Positions 7,444 through 15,175 are shown, counted from the stretch's first letter. The stretch is 22,241 nt of DNA from an uncultured Luteimonas sp. (GCA_938008415.1 CALLKI010000025.1:1-22241), one strand, 5' to 3'. Numbers and translations are program-made. The notes: generated by a model from the letters alone, not told the origin.

Positions 7444-8408
7444 GCCGTCCCCTCCCTGCGGGAAAGACGCAGCAGCAGGAGCCGGGCGATCGCGAGCACC
7501 ACGAATGTGACCACGAACAGGACGAAGCCCAGCAGCAGCAGCGCGGACCGGTAGGTTTCGGTCGCCTCGCCGAAGTCATTTGCGATCAGGGCGGCGATGG
7601 TCGTCCCGGGCTCCAGCAGCGAGGGCGTCAGCCGCACCGAATTGCCGACCACGAAGGCGACCGCCATGGTCTCGCCGAGCGCCCGCCCCAGGCCGAGGAA
7701 GATGCCGCCGATCACCGCATGGCGCGTATACGGCAGCACGACGTCCCGGACCACCTCCCACCTGGTTGCCCCCAGCGCGTAGGCCGATTCCTTCAGAAGT
7801 GCAGGTACCGCCAGGAAGACCTCGCGCATCACCGAGGATATGAACGGGACCACCATGACAGCGAGCACCAGTCCGGCGGTGAGCAGGCCGATGCCGAGGG
7901 GTGGCCCGCGGAACAGCATACCGATGCCCGGAATCCCGCCGAGGTGGTCGTTGAGCCAGGGGGTGACGTGTTCCGTCATGACCGGCACGAGCACGAACAG
8001 GCCCCACATGCCATAGATGATCGAGGGGATGGCGGCCAGCAGTTCGATGGCGGTGCCGAAGGGACCGCGAAGCCAGCGTGGCGCGACTTCGGTCAGGAAG
8101 AAGGCGATGCCGAAGCTCACGGGCACCGCGAGCAACATGGCGATGGTGGCGGTGACGAGCGTGCCCGCGATCGGTGCCAGCGCTCCGTAGCGGTCCTCCA
8201 CGGGATTCCAGTCCGCCGTGAGGAAGAAGTCGAGGCTCTGGGAGGCAAGCGCGTCGCGACCGCCCCAGAGCATGGACAGTACCGCGCCGGACAGTGCCAG
8301 CAGCACGCAAACGACGGTGGCGGCGAGGACCCGGCGGAAGAGGCGGTCGTTGCGCGTGTCGCGCAGCCCGCGTGCGACATGGACAGCCCGGGCGGTGTCA
8401 ATGCTCAT
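7440..8408 (-). CDS. pstC: Phosphate ABC transporter permease PstC
   Basis: Partner permease of PstA. It has 322 aa (E. coli PstC about 319), with a first membrane segment at about 25-48 (RVLAATVVCVLLALSGAVLS). The PstC hallmark WNPVEDRYGALAPIAGTLVT follows, then further membrane segments and the EAA-type motif KESAYALGATRWEVVRDVVL with GLGRALGETMAVAFVVGN. The start at 8408 has GGAG with 5-nt spacing. A 264-bp gap separates it from pstS; that gap holds a separate Pho box and a long GC palindrome, so pstCAB-phoU probably has both read-through and its own PhoB-controlled transcription. Confidence 0.95.
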   Translation of the reverse strand: MSIDTARAVHVARGLRDTRNDRLFRRVLAATVVCVLLALSGAVLSMLWGGRDALASQSLDFFLTADWNPVEDRYGALAPIAGTLVTATIAMLLAVPVSFGIAFFLTEVAPRWLRGPFGTAIELLAAIPSIIYGMWGLFVLVPVMTEHVTPWLNDHLGGIPGIGMLFRGPPLGIGLLTAGLVLAVMVVPFISSVMREVFLAVPALLKESAYALGATRWEVVRDVVLPYTRHAVIGGIFLGLGRALGETMAVAFVVGNSVRLTPSLLEPGTTIAALIANDFGEATETYRSALLLLGFVLFVVTFVVLAIARLLLLRLSRREGTA

Positions 8409-8548
8409 CGGTGCTCCGGGCGCGGGTGCGGGCGGGAGCCCGGCAGCAGATCGGGGCGTCCAGCAGGGGGAGGAGCGTGCATGCCGGCCGAGGGTTCATG
8501 CGTGCGATCGGTCGTTGTGCGGTCGCGGTGACGTGGCTGTACGGCGAC

Positions 8549-8582
8549 ATTGGATGATGTTTTTGTGACATCCGTGTGACAG
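8549..8582 (-). promoter_or_regulatory. Pho box and -10 element upstream of pstC
   Basis: On the minus strand CTGTCAC-ACGG-ATGTCAC (8582 down to 8565) consists of two PhoB half-sites spaced exactly 11 bp, close to the enterobacterial Pho box. Ten nt downstream is TCCAAT (8554-8549), 4 of 6 matches to TATAAT, at the spacing usual for PhoB-activated promoters where the box replaces the -35. It points to pstC (ATG 8408). Confidence 0.7.
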
Positions 8583-8606
8583 CCCGCCTCGCGTTTTCCC
8601 GCCATT

Positions 8607-8638
8607 GGAAGAAACACGCGGGCCCGCGGGCCCGCGTG
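8607..8638 (-). terminator. 24-bp palindrome after pstS: attenuator or terminator
   Basis: CACGCGGGCCCG (8615-8626) and CGGGCCCGCGTG (8627-8638) form a perfect 24-bp palindrome, 34 nt downstream of the pstS stop. In the pst transcript it is followed by TTTCTTCC (8614-8607), an imperfect T tract. The strong hairpin plus short T run suggests partial termination or 3'-end protection, giving more pstS than pstCAB mRNA as known in other pst operons. Confidence 0.6.
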
Positions 8639-8672
8639 GAAGGAGTGGAGAGAGGCGAAGAAAACCGCCGGA

Positions 8673-9689
8673 TCAGTAGGGCAGCCGTTCGGCCCAGTAC
8701 GCCTCGATCTGCCGCACCAGCGGGTCGGGCAGGGGCACGTAGCCCAGTTCCCGTGCCTGCCGGTCACCGTTGGCGTACACCCAGCGGAAGAACTCCCGGG
8801 CGTTGCGTGCACCCTCGACGTTGCGGGGCTTCTTCCGCATCAGGATGAAGTTGGTCGCGGTGATCGGCCAGGCGTTCTCGCCGGGGGCGTTGGTGATCAC
8901 CAGGTGGAAGTCGCGCGTGCTGCCCCAGTCGGCGTTCGAAGCGGCGGCCGAGAAGGTTTCCTCGGTCGGCTGCACGAAATTCCCGGCGGCGTTCTTCAGG
9001 CGCGACCAGGCGAGCCGGTTCTGTGTCGCGTACGACAGTTCGACGTAACCGATGCTGCCCCGGATCTGCCGGACATAGGCGGCCACGCCCTCGTTGCCCT
9101 TGCCCCCGATGCCGGTCGGCCATTTCACCGAGGTGCCCTCGCCCACGGCCTGTTTCCAGTCCCGGCTGACCTTGGACAGGTAGTTGGTGAAGTTGAACGT
9201 GGTGCCGGAGCCGTCCGAGCGGTGGACCACGGTGATCCGGGAGGCAGGCAGCTGCAGGTCGCCGTTGAGGGCGACGATCGCCGGGTCGTTCCAGTGCGTG
9301 ATCCTCCCGAGGAAGATGCGGGCCAGGGTCTCGCCATCCAGCTTCATCGCGCCGGCAGGCACGCCCTCGAGGTTGATGATCGGCACCACTCCGCCGATCA
9401 CGGAAGGGAACTGGACCAGTCCGGCCTTTTCAAGCTCCTCCGGCGGGAGCGGCGCGTCGGACGAACCGAAATCCACGGTGCCGGCCCTGATCTGGGCGAT
9501 GCCGCCGCCCGATCCGATGGACTGGTAGTTGATCTCTTTGCCGGTGGCTTGCCTGTAGTCCGCGGACCAGCGGGTCATGGCGGGATAGACGAACGAGGCG
9601 CCGGCGCCGGTGGCGTCGCTGGCGGCAGCGGGGAGAGCCATCGCCGAGGCGATGGCGGCGATGAAAACGGTCCTGATCCTGTCAAACAT
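8673..9689 (-). CDS. pstS: Periplasmic phosphate-binding protein PstS
   Basis: High-affinity phosphate receptor of the PstSCAB importer. It has 338 aa from ATG 9689, supported by AGGA with 6-nt spacing. The signal peptide is MFDRIRTVFIAAIASAMALPAAA with likely cleavage before SDATG. Mature-protein motifs match PBP family 2: GAGASFVYPAMTRW at the N-terminus, SIGSGGGIAQIRAGTVDFGS, the phosphate-loop HRSDGSGTTFNFTNYL, and SIGYVELSYA. It is the first gene of pstSCAB-phoU, downstream of a four-unit PhoB array, so strong induction by phosphate starvation is expected. The substrate follows from the binding-loop pattern and the operon. Confidence 0.95.
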   Translation of the reverse strand: MFDRIRTVFIAAIASAMALPAAASDATGAGASFVYPAMTRWSADYRQATGKEINYQSIGSGGGIAQIRAGTVDFGSSDAPLPPEELEKAGLVQFPSVIGGVVPIINLEGVPAGAMKLDGETLARIFLGRITHWNDPAIVALNGDLQLPASRITVVHRSDGSGTTFNFTNYLSKVSRDWKQAVGEGTSVKWPTGIGGKGNEGVAAYVRQIRGSIGYVELSYATQNRLAWSRLKNAAGNFVQPTEETFSAAASNADWGSTRDFHLVITNAPGENAWPITATNFILMRKKPRNVEGARNAREFFRWVYANGDRQARELGYVPLPDPLVRQIEAYWAERLPY

Positions 9690-9732
9690 GGGATTCCTGC
9701 GATGAACGCGGGTCCGGCCCGCACTGCGCGGC

Positions 9733-9788
9733 ATTGCATCCGATGGAGATGACGGCGTGATGTCACCCGGATGACGGAACCATGACAG
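9733..9788 (-). promoter_or_regulatory. pstS promoter: four-unit tandem Pho box array plus -10
   Basis: Read on the minus strand from 9788, 7-bp units start every 11 bp: CTGTCAT (9788-9782), CCGTCAT (9777-9771), GTGACAT (9766-9760, degenerate) and CCGTCAT (9755-9749). The first pair is a near-consensus Pho box. Ten nt after the last unit is TGCAAT (9738-9733), a -10 candidate, giving a leader of about 37 nt before the pstS ATG. Confidence 0.8.
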
Positions 9789-9808
9789 CACCTGCGGTGG
9801 CGGCCGGG

Positions 9809-9864
9809 GTGTCATGCCGGCGTCATGTACCGGTCACGCTGGCGTCAAGTGCCGGCCCGATGCT
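9809..9864 (+). promoter_or_regulatory. Porin promoter: four-unit tandem Pho box array plus -10
   Basis: On the plus strand 7-bp units start every 11 bp: GTGTCAT (9809-9815), GCGTCAT (9820-9826), CGGTCAC (9831-9837) and GCGTCAA (9842-9848). Ten nt after the last unit is GATGCT (9859-9864), a weak -10 candidate at the PhoB-type spacing. The array mirrors the pstS array, 20 bp away on the other strand, and directs transcription to the porin at 9963. Confidence 0.75.
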
Positions 9865-9962
9865 GTGCCGCGATCCGGCAGGCGTGTAACGTAGCGTGGG
9901 CATTGGACGTGCGTGCGGCCGCCGCCGGAAGGCCACGACATCCAATCCGGGGAATCTTCGAC

Positions 9963-11258
9963 ATGCACCATTCCACATTGACGGCCGCGCTCCTGCTCGT
10001 GCTTGGCACGGCCGGCTTCTCCGCCAGCGCCGGTAACGACGGAAGTGAAATCGAGGAACTGAAGGCACGGCTCGCCGCCCTGCAGGCCAGGGTCGCAGAG
10101 CTGGAGTCGCGGTCCGACGCCCAGTCGGACATCAATATCGCCACCCGGGAAAGCCTGGACAGGATCGGGACCGCGACGCCCACCCTTTCGACGAAAGGGG
10201 GGATCAAGGTCGTGTCCCCGGACCGGGCGTTCGAGGCCTCGGTCGGCGGGCGCATCCACTTCGATGCCTATGCCTTTGACCGCGACCTCGCCGGGGTCAC
10301 CGGCACGAGCGAGTTCCGTCGCGCGCGGCTGACCCTGCAGGGCAAGGCATTCGGCTGGGACTACAAGATGGAGAATGACTTTGCCGCGGGCGGAGGGCTG
10401 GAGGGATTCCGCGACGTGTACATCGCCCGCTCCGCGCTCGGCGGGAAGTTCACCATCGGCCACTTCAAGCCCTACCGTGCGATGGAGGAACTGACCAGCT
10501 CCAACGAGATCCTGATGATGGAGCGGCCGTTTGCCTCGGCCACCGGCCTGTTCAGCGGGCGCCAGTTCCAGCAGGGCATCGGCTACCTGCGCGCGGCAGG
10601 CCGTTACACCGTCGGCTTCAGCGTGTTCAACCTGCGTGGTGCCAGCGGGCCGCGCAACGAAGGCGTCGGCTATGCCGGGCGTGTGACGTTCGCACCGGTG
10701 GATACCGCCGACCGCACCCTGCACCTCGGGGCCTGGGTCAGCCACGAGAACGCCAACAGGGGATCGGCGGACCTGTCCGCGTCGTTTGCATACGCCGGCC
10801 GACGCGGCCCATCGCAGAACATCGCCACCGTGTCCGGCGCGGACGGCGACGAGGTGACCGCCTACGCGGTCGAGGTTGCCGGCGCGTTCGGACCGCTGTT
10901 CTTCCAGGGCGAGTACGCGAACGCGAGGTTCGGCCAGCCAGCCGGCCCGGACCAGGACCTGCGGGCCTGGTACCTGCAGGGCAGCTGGCATCTCAATGGC
11001 GGGCACAAGCCGTACAAGCCAGGCTCCGGCGTGTTCGGATCCGCTCCCGTCGCCGACAAGGGGCTGTGGGAGCTGACCGCGCGCTACGACACGGCCCGCA
11101 ACCGTGACCTCGACCGCAGGGTCCGCAGCTGGATCGTCGGCCTGAACTACCACGTCAACCCGAACCTGCGGGTCATGTTCAACTACACGCAGGGTGACAA
11201 CGAAGTGACCGGCGACGGGACCGCGCAGTACGCGTTGCGCACGCAGTTCGCCTGGTAG
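9963..11258 (+). CDS. Phosphate-selective porin, OprO/OprP family
   Basis: Outer-membrane beta-barrel for uptake of phosphate or polyphosphate under starvation. It has 431 aa with signal peptide MHHSTLTAALLLVLGTAGFSASA, cleaved before GNDGS. A short coiled-coil segment (EIEELKARLAALQARVAELE, residues 29-48) would trimerise in the periplasm, as in Porin_O_P proteins. The barrel is rich in alternating aromatic/Gly strands, for example GGRIHFDAYAFDRD, EFRRARLTLQGKAFGWDYK and GKFTIGHFKPYRAMEEL. It ends in an aromatic residue (TQFAW), as expected for BAM recognition. Start chosen for the signal peptide and GGGGAA 8 nt upstream. Divergent from pstS and preceded by its own Pho array, which supports the phosphate role. 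Confidence 0.9.
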   Translation: MHHSTLTAALLLVLGTAGFSASAGNDGSEIEELKARLAALQARVAELESRSDAQSDINIATRESLDRIGTATPTLSTKGGIKVVSPDRAFEASVGGRIHFDAYAFDRDLAGVTGTSEFRRARLTLQGKAFGWDYKMENDFAAGGGLEGFRDVYIARSALGGKFTIGHFKPYRAMEELTSSNEILMMERPFASATGLFSGRQFQQGIGYLRAAGRYTVGFSVFNLRGASGPRNEGVGYAGRVTFAPVDTADRTLHLGAWVSHENANRGSADLSASFAYAGRRGPSQNIATVSGADGDEVTAYAVEVAGAFGPLFFQGEYANARFGQPAGPDQDLRAWYLQGSWHLNGGHKPYKPGSGVFGSAPVADKGLWELTARYDTARNRDLDRRVRSWIVGLNYHVNPNLRVMFNYTQGDNEVTGDGTAQYALRTQFAW

Positions 11259-11366
11259 GCCCGGTCCACGCGCCCCCGGCGGATCATGCGTGGGGCCCCT
11301 GCGCACTTTCCCTGTGCCGAAAGTCAGGCGCGCACCGGGCGTGCCTGTGCTTAGGATAGATCCGGT

Positions 11367-11403
11367 GCCCGGATGGCCCGCGCTTCGGCGCGGGTCGCCG
11401 GGC
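11367..11403. repeat. Two-tier hairpin with UUCG tetraloop
   Basis: Outer stem GCCCGG (11367-11372) / CCGGGC (11398-11403) and inner stem CCCGCGC (11377-11383) / GCGCGGG (11388-11394) are closed by a TTCG tetraloop. It lies 108 nt after the porin stop and could end or protect the porin mRNA; no T tract follows. Confidence 0.55.
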
Positions 11404-11426
11404 GCGCTCCATGCGAATGCGAACGG

Positions 11427-11459
11427 AGCCCGTCCCGGCCGCGGCCGGGATGACGGGCT
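11427..11459. repeat. REP-like extragenic palindrome
   Basis: AGCCCGTC (11427-11434) pairs with GACGGGCT (11452-11459). Inside, CCGGCC (11435-11440) pairs with GGCCGG (11443-11448), leaving a small bulge. The core CCGGCCGCGGCCGGGATGAC looks like dispersed extragenic palindromes of GC-rich proteobacteria; copy number cannot be judged here. It ends 11 nt before the M28 peptidase ribosome binding site. Confidence 0.5.
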
Positions 11460-11484
11460 TGTCCTGACAGGGGAGAACGTTGAA

Positions 11485-13095
11485 GTGGCGGAGATGATGC
11501 GCGGCATTGCGTTGGCGGGCCTGGTGGCGGTGTTCGGCATCGCCGGGGCGCGGGCCGAACCGGTGGACCTGGACATGGTGGCCCGGATCCGGCAGGAGGC
11601 CTTCACCCGGTCGCAGGTGGCGGCCAACCTGAAGGAGCTGACCGAGAACATTGGCCCACGGCTGACCAATTCGCCGAACTATTCGCGCGCGGCGGAGTGG
11701 GCGCGCAACAAGCTGCAGGGCTACGGGCTGGCGAACGTGCGCGAGGAAGTCTACGACCCGGCGTACGGCCGCGGTTGGGAATTCCGTGCTTCGCGCGTGG
11801 AGATGCTGTCGCCCCGGCAGACGCCCATCCACGCGCTGCCCAGGGCGTGGACGCCCGGCACGCAGGGGCCGGTCGAGGGCGAGGTGGTCAAGGTCTCGCT
11901 GAAGACGAAGGAGGACCTCGAGAAGAACCGGGGCAAGCTGCGCGGCAAGATCGTGCTGCTGGATGACGCGCGCCCGTACAAGCCCTCCGACAGGCCCGAT
12001 TTCCGCCGCCACACGGAAGAGACGCTCGGCGAGCTGCAGACCTTCCCGGTGCCGGAGCAGGCCGCGCCCGGCGCGCAGGAGAAGCGCCTGGAGGAATTCC
12101 GCAAGCGCCAGGCCTTCAGCCGCGAGCTCAACACCTTCCTGGCGGAGGAAGGCGTGCTGGCGACGCTGTCGATCAGCCCCTGGGACAACGGCATCCTCCG
12201 CGTCACCGGCGGGGGATCGCGCAAGGCCGGCGAGCCGGTGGGCGTGACCGACCTCGTCGTCGCCGCAGAGCACTACAACCAGCTGGTGCGCGCGGTCGAG
12301 GACAAGCAGGACGTGCGCCTGCGTCTCGACGTGGATGCCCGTTTCACCAGCGACGAGGACCTGCCGGCGACCAACGTCTTCGCCGACCTGCCGGGTTCCG
12401 GCAAGGCAGACGAACTGGTGATCATCGGCGCGCACCTCGACTCGTGGCACACCGGCACCGGCGCCAGCGACAACGCCGCCGGCGTGGTGGTGATGATGGA
12501 GGCGATGCGCATCCTCAAGGCGATCGGCGCCAGGCCCAAGCGCACCATCCGCCTGGCGCTGTGGGGTGGCGAGGAGCAGGGCCTGAACGGTTCGTCCGGT
12601 TACGTGGCGAAATACCTCGCCGACTGGCCCGAGCCGACCGATCCGGAGCAGAAGGCGCTGCCGCGTGCGTTCCAGCGCGGCACCGGCCCGCTGCAGCGCA
12701 AGCGCGACTACGACCGCTTCTCGGTGTACTTCAACTTCGACAACGGCACCGGCCGGATCCGCGGCGTCTATGCCCAGGAGAACCATGCCGCGGTGCCGAT
12801 CTTCAGGGCGTGGCTGGAGCCGTTCCACGACCTCGGCGCCGAGGTGGTGAGCACGCGCAACACCGGCAGCACCGACCACATCCCGTTCGACCGCGTCGGC
12901 CTGCCCGGCTTCCAGTTCGTGCAGGATCCGGCCGACTACTCGACCCGGGTCCACCACAGCCATCTGGACACCTACGACCACGTGGTGCCGGAGGACCTGA
13001 AGCAGGCGGCGGCCATCATCGCCTCGTTCGCCTGGCACGCGGCCAACCGCGAGGGGCGCTTCCCGCGCAAGCCCTTCCGCGACCGCGACGAGTGA
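11485..13095 (+). CDS. Exported M28-family zinc metallopeptidase
   Basis: Di-zinc aminopeptidase/carboxypeptidase-type enzyme, probably periplasmic or secreted. It has 536 aa from GTG 11485, chosen because GGGGAG lies 9 nt upstream and the product then opens with a signal peptide (MRGIALAGLVAVFGIAGARA, cleaved before EPVD); ATG 11494 is the alternative. Residues about 115-300 hold an inserted PA-like region (GKLRGKIVLLDD). Zinc ligands and catalytic residues: His317 (GAHLDSW), Asp329 (TGASDNAAGV), Glu363-Glu364 (WGGEEQGLNG), Asp419 (YFNFDNGTG) and His491 (HHSHLDTYD). The full set suggests an active enzyme; substrate unknown. Monocistronic, convergent with nth. Confidence 0.88.
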   Translation: MAEMMRGIALAGLVAVFGIAGARAEPVDLDMVARIRQEAFTRSQVAANLKELTENIGPRLTNSPNYSRAAEWARNKLQGYGLANVREEVYDPAYGRGWEFRASRVEMLSPRQTPIHALPRAWTPGTQGPVEGEVVKVSLKTKEDLEKNRGKLRGKIVLLDDARPYKPSDRPDFRRHTEETLGELQTFPVPEQAAPGAQEKRLEEFRKRQAFSRELNTFLAEEGVLATLSISPWDNGILRVTGGGSRKAGEPVGVTDLVVAAEHYNQLVRAVEDKQDVRLRLDVDARFTSDEDLPATNVFADLPGSGKADELVIIGAHLDSWHTGTGASDNAAGVVVMMEAMRILKAIGARPKRTIRLALWGGEEQGLNGSSGYVAKYLADWPEPTDPEQKALPRAFQRGTGPLQRKRDYDRFSVYFNFDNGTGRIRGVYAQENHAAVPIFRAWLEPFHDLGAEVVSTRNTGSTDHIPFDRVGLPGFQFVQDPADYSTRVHHSHLDTYDHVVPEDLKQAAAIIASFAWHAANREGRFPRKPFRDRDE

Positions 13096-13120
13096 CGGGG
13101 ACCGCGGAGATGGACATGGC

Positions 13121-13187
13121 GACGCCGGTTTCCTCCCGGGAACCGGCGTCCCCCGTTCCCGGGACGGGTTCCCCGCCGTCTGGCGGG
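13121..13187. terminator. Two hairpins between convergent M28 peptidase and nth
   Basis: GACGCCGGTTTCC (13121-13133) pairs with GGGAACCGGCGTC (13138-13150) around TCCC, 13 bp with one wobble. CCCGCC (13172-13177) pairs with GGCGGG (13182-13187) around GTCT, directly after the nth stop. Position suggests bidirectional termination, but neither has a T run. Confidence 0.5.
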
Positions 13188-13188
13188 A

Positions 13189-13878
13189 TCAGGTGGCGTC
13201 CGCGGCGGGCGTCTTGTCCTTGAACCGGCACAGGTCGCGGATCATGCAGCGCGGGCAGTCCGGCCTGCGCGCCTTGCACACGTAGCGGCCGTGCAGGATC
13301 AGCCAGTGGTGCGCGCCCATGGCGTATTCGGGCGGCACCACCGCCAGAAGGGCGTCCTCCACCTCGCGCACGCTCCTGCCGGGCGCCAGCCCGGTGCGGT
13401 TGGCGACGCGGAAGATGTGCGTGTCCACCGCGATCGTCGGCTGGCCGAAGACGGTGTTGAGGATCACGTTCGCGGTCTTGCGGCCGACGCCGGGCAGGGC
13501 CTCGAGCTCCTCCCGGGTGCGGGGGACCTCGCCGCCGTGCCGCTCGAGCAGGATGCGGCAGGTGGCGATGATGTTCTTCGCCTTGGCGTTGAACAGGCCG
13601 ATGGTGGAGATGTAGCGCTTGAGGCCTTCCTCGCCCAGCCCGAGGATCGCCTGGGGCGTGTTGGCGACGGGGAACAGCCTGCGCGTGGCCTTGTTCACGC
13701 CCACGTCGGTCGCCTGTGCCGACAGGATCACCGCGACCAGCAGTTCGAACGGTGTGGAGTATTCGAGCTCGGTGGTCGGGTCGGGATCGTGCTCCGCCAG
13801 CCGCGAGAACAGCTCGCGGACTTCCTCCGCCGACAGCCGCTGGCCGCGGCGGGCGGTCTTGCGCATGGTCCTGCTCAT
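13189..13878 (-). CDS. nth: Endonuclease III (DNA glycosylase/AP lyase)
   Basis: Base-excision-repair enzyme that removes oxidised pyrimidines and cleaves the abasic site. It has 229 aa (E. coli 211). The helix-hairpin-helix carries the Schiff-base lysine (LPGVGRKTANV) and the catalytic aspartate follows in IAVDTHIFRVANRTG. The C-terminal [4Fe-4S] cluster cysteines are complete with the usual C-x6-C-x2-C-x5-C spacing (CKARRPDCPRCMIRDLC). Conserved PFELLVAVILSAQATDVGVNKA near the N-terminus. ATG 13878 overlaps the stop of the upstream gene as ATGA, so translation is coupled; a second Met at residue 5 is the alternative. Third gene of an echA-unknown-nth run. Confidence 0.96.
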   Translation of the reverse strand: MSRTMRKTARRGQRLSAEEVRELFSRLAEHDPDPTTELEYSTPFELLVAVILSAQATDVGVNKATRRLFPVANTPQAILGLGEEGLKRYISTIGLFNAKAKNIIATCRILLERHGGEVPRTREELEALPGVGRKTANVILNTVFGQPTIAVDTHIFRVANRTGLAPGRSVREVEDALLAVVPPEYAMGAHHWLILHGRYVCKARRPDCPRCMIRDLCRFKDKTPAADAT

Positions 13879-14255
13879 GGCTTGCTTCGTCGCGAGGCCT
13901 TCGCCAGCGCGCGGGCGAGCGCGGCCGCGGCGGCAGGCGGGAGGGGAGGTTTCGCGGCGGCATCCGCGGATGGCGTGTCGGCGCGCCGGGCTTCCCGCTC
14001 CGCGGCGATGCGCGCCAGCCGCGCCTGGCGGGCGCGGTGGCGTTCGCGCGCCCGCCACGCCCGGCGCAGCCGCGCCTGCGTGGCCGCGAGCAGGGCGCGG
14101 TCCGCGGCGGGCAGGGCGTCGCCGGCCGCATCCGCGTCCACGTCCATCAGCCCGGCCTCGATCGCGGCGTCCACGTCGCCGTCGCGCAGCAGCGCGGCCA
14201 GGCGCGCGAGTGCGAGTGTGGCGGCGTCGTGCGGCCGGGCGGGCGGGGGTGCCAT
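13875..14255 (-). CDS. Uncharacterised Ala/Arg-rich protein coupled to nth
   Basis: A 126-aa protein that I do not firmly recognise. The first half is acidic and helical (DAATLALARLAALLRDGDVDAAIEAG). Residues about 63-92 form a strongly basic helix rich in Arg/Ala (RARERHRARQARLARIAAER). The C-terminus is an Ala/Pro linker ending ALAKASRRSKP. No Cys, signal peptide or membrane segment. The stop overlaps the nth ATG (ATGA), and the ATG at 14255 lies 7 nt after the upstream hydratase stop. In many gammaproteobacteria nth follows rnf/rsx genes, and the basic helix recalls the C-terminal tail of xanthomonad RnfB, but the iron-sulfur part is absent; that relation is speculative. Codon use matches the neighbours, so it is probably a real gene. 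Confidence 0.65.
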   Translation of the reverse strand: MAPPPARPHDAATLALARLAALLRDGDVDAAIEAGLMDVDADAAGDALPAADRALLAATQARLRRAWRARERHRARQARLARIAAEREARRADTPSADAAAKPPLPPAAAAALARALAKASRRSKP

Positions 14256-14262
14256 GCCGCGC

Positions 14263-15045
14263 TCAGCGCCCGCGGAACACCGGCTTGCGCTTCTCGAGGA
14301 AGGCACGGGTGCCCTCGCGCATGTCCTCGGTGGAGAACACCAGGCCGAACTGGGCGGATTCGTATTCCAGCCCCTCGCCCAGGCCGATCTCGCTGCCGGT
14401 GGCGATGCAGTCGAGGATGCCGCGCAGCGCCAGCGGCGCGGCGCCGGCCAGTTGCGTGGCCAGCTTCATGGTCTCGGCTTCCAGTTCCGCGGCCGGGACC
14501 ACGCGGTTGACGATACCCAGTTGCAGGGCGCGCGCCGCGTCGACCGGGGCGCCGGTCAGGCACAGCTCCAGCGCCGCGGCGCGACCGCACAGGCGCACCA
14601 GGCGCTGGGTGCCGCCGAAGCCCGGGATCAGGCCGAGGTTGATCTCGGGCTGTCCCATCTTCGCGGTGTCGGCCGCGATCCGCAGGTGGCAGCTCATGGC
14701 CAGTTCCAGGCCACCGCCCAGCGCGTAGCCGTTGATCATGGCGATCACCGGCTTGGGCATCTTCTCGATGCCGCGCATCATGCGGGTGCCGCGTAGCGAG
14801 AAGTCGCGTCCCTGCGCAGGCGTGAGCGTGGACATCTCGGCGATGTCGGCCCCGGCGACGAAGGCCCTGGAGCCGGCGCCTGTCAGGACCACGACCCGGA
14901 CGGCGTCGTCCGCGGCCGTGGCCTCGAAGGCGTCGCGCAGGGCGTCCAGGGTGGCCGAGTCCAGCGCATTCAGCCGGTCGGGGCGGTTGATGGTGATGGT
15001 CCGGACGGCGTCCTGGTCGGAAATCAACAGGTTGGGCTCGGTCAT
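14263..15045 (-). CDS. Enoyl-CoA hydratase (crotonase family)
   Basis: Catalyses hydration of trans-2-enoyl-CoA, as in fatty-acid or amino-acid degradation. It has 260 aa. The oxyanion-hole segment AFVAGADIAEM (residues 61-71) and the NGYALGGGLELAMSC loop are typical. Both catalytic glutamates of true hydratases are present, Glu114 (GGGLE) and Glu134 (GQPE), 20 residues apart like Glu144/Glu164 of rat crotonase. The C-terminus (TRAFLEKRKPVFRGR) is also typical. The ATG at 15045 fits the family start (MTEPNLLI); a TTG at 15054 is a weak alternative. First gene of the minus-strand group with the 126-aa protein and nth. Exact acyl substrate unknown. Confidence 0.9.
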   Translation of the reverse strand: MTEPNLLISDQDAVRTITINRPDRLNALDSATLDALRDAFEATAADDAVRVVVLTGAGSRAFVAGADIAEMSTLTPAQGRDFSLRGTRMMRGIEKMPKPVIAMINGYALGGGLELAMSCHLRIAADTAKMGQPEINLGLIPGFGGTQRLVRLCGRAAALELCLTGAPVDAARALQLGIVNRVVPAAELEAETMKLATQLAGAAPLALRGILDCIATGSEIGLGEGLEYESAQFGLVFSTEDMREGTRAFLEKRKPVFRGR

Positions 15046-15175
15046 GGCTGGCAACGGGAGGGAAACGGGCGGCGCCTGGCGGGAACTCCGGGGCCCGGCG
15101 AAGGTCAGGGGTAAGGGCGTCAGTGGCGGTTCAGTGCCGCCGCCGCTATCCTACCGCGTCGTTCGGATCATTCGG

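Noticed and set aside
7431..8531. 366-codon plus-strand open frame antisense to pstC
   Set aside because: Composed of His/Gln/Gly-rich low-complexity sequence; pstC is unambiguous on the other strand.
13291..14796. 501-codon plus-strand open frame antisense to nth, the 126-aa protein and the hydratase
   Set aside because: Antisense shadow with long Ala/Arg runs; all three minus-strand genes have better starts and, for two, clear domains.
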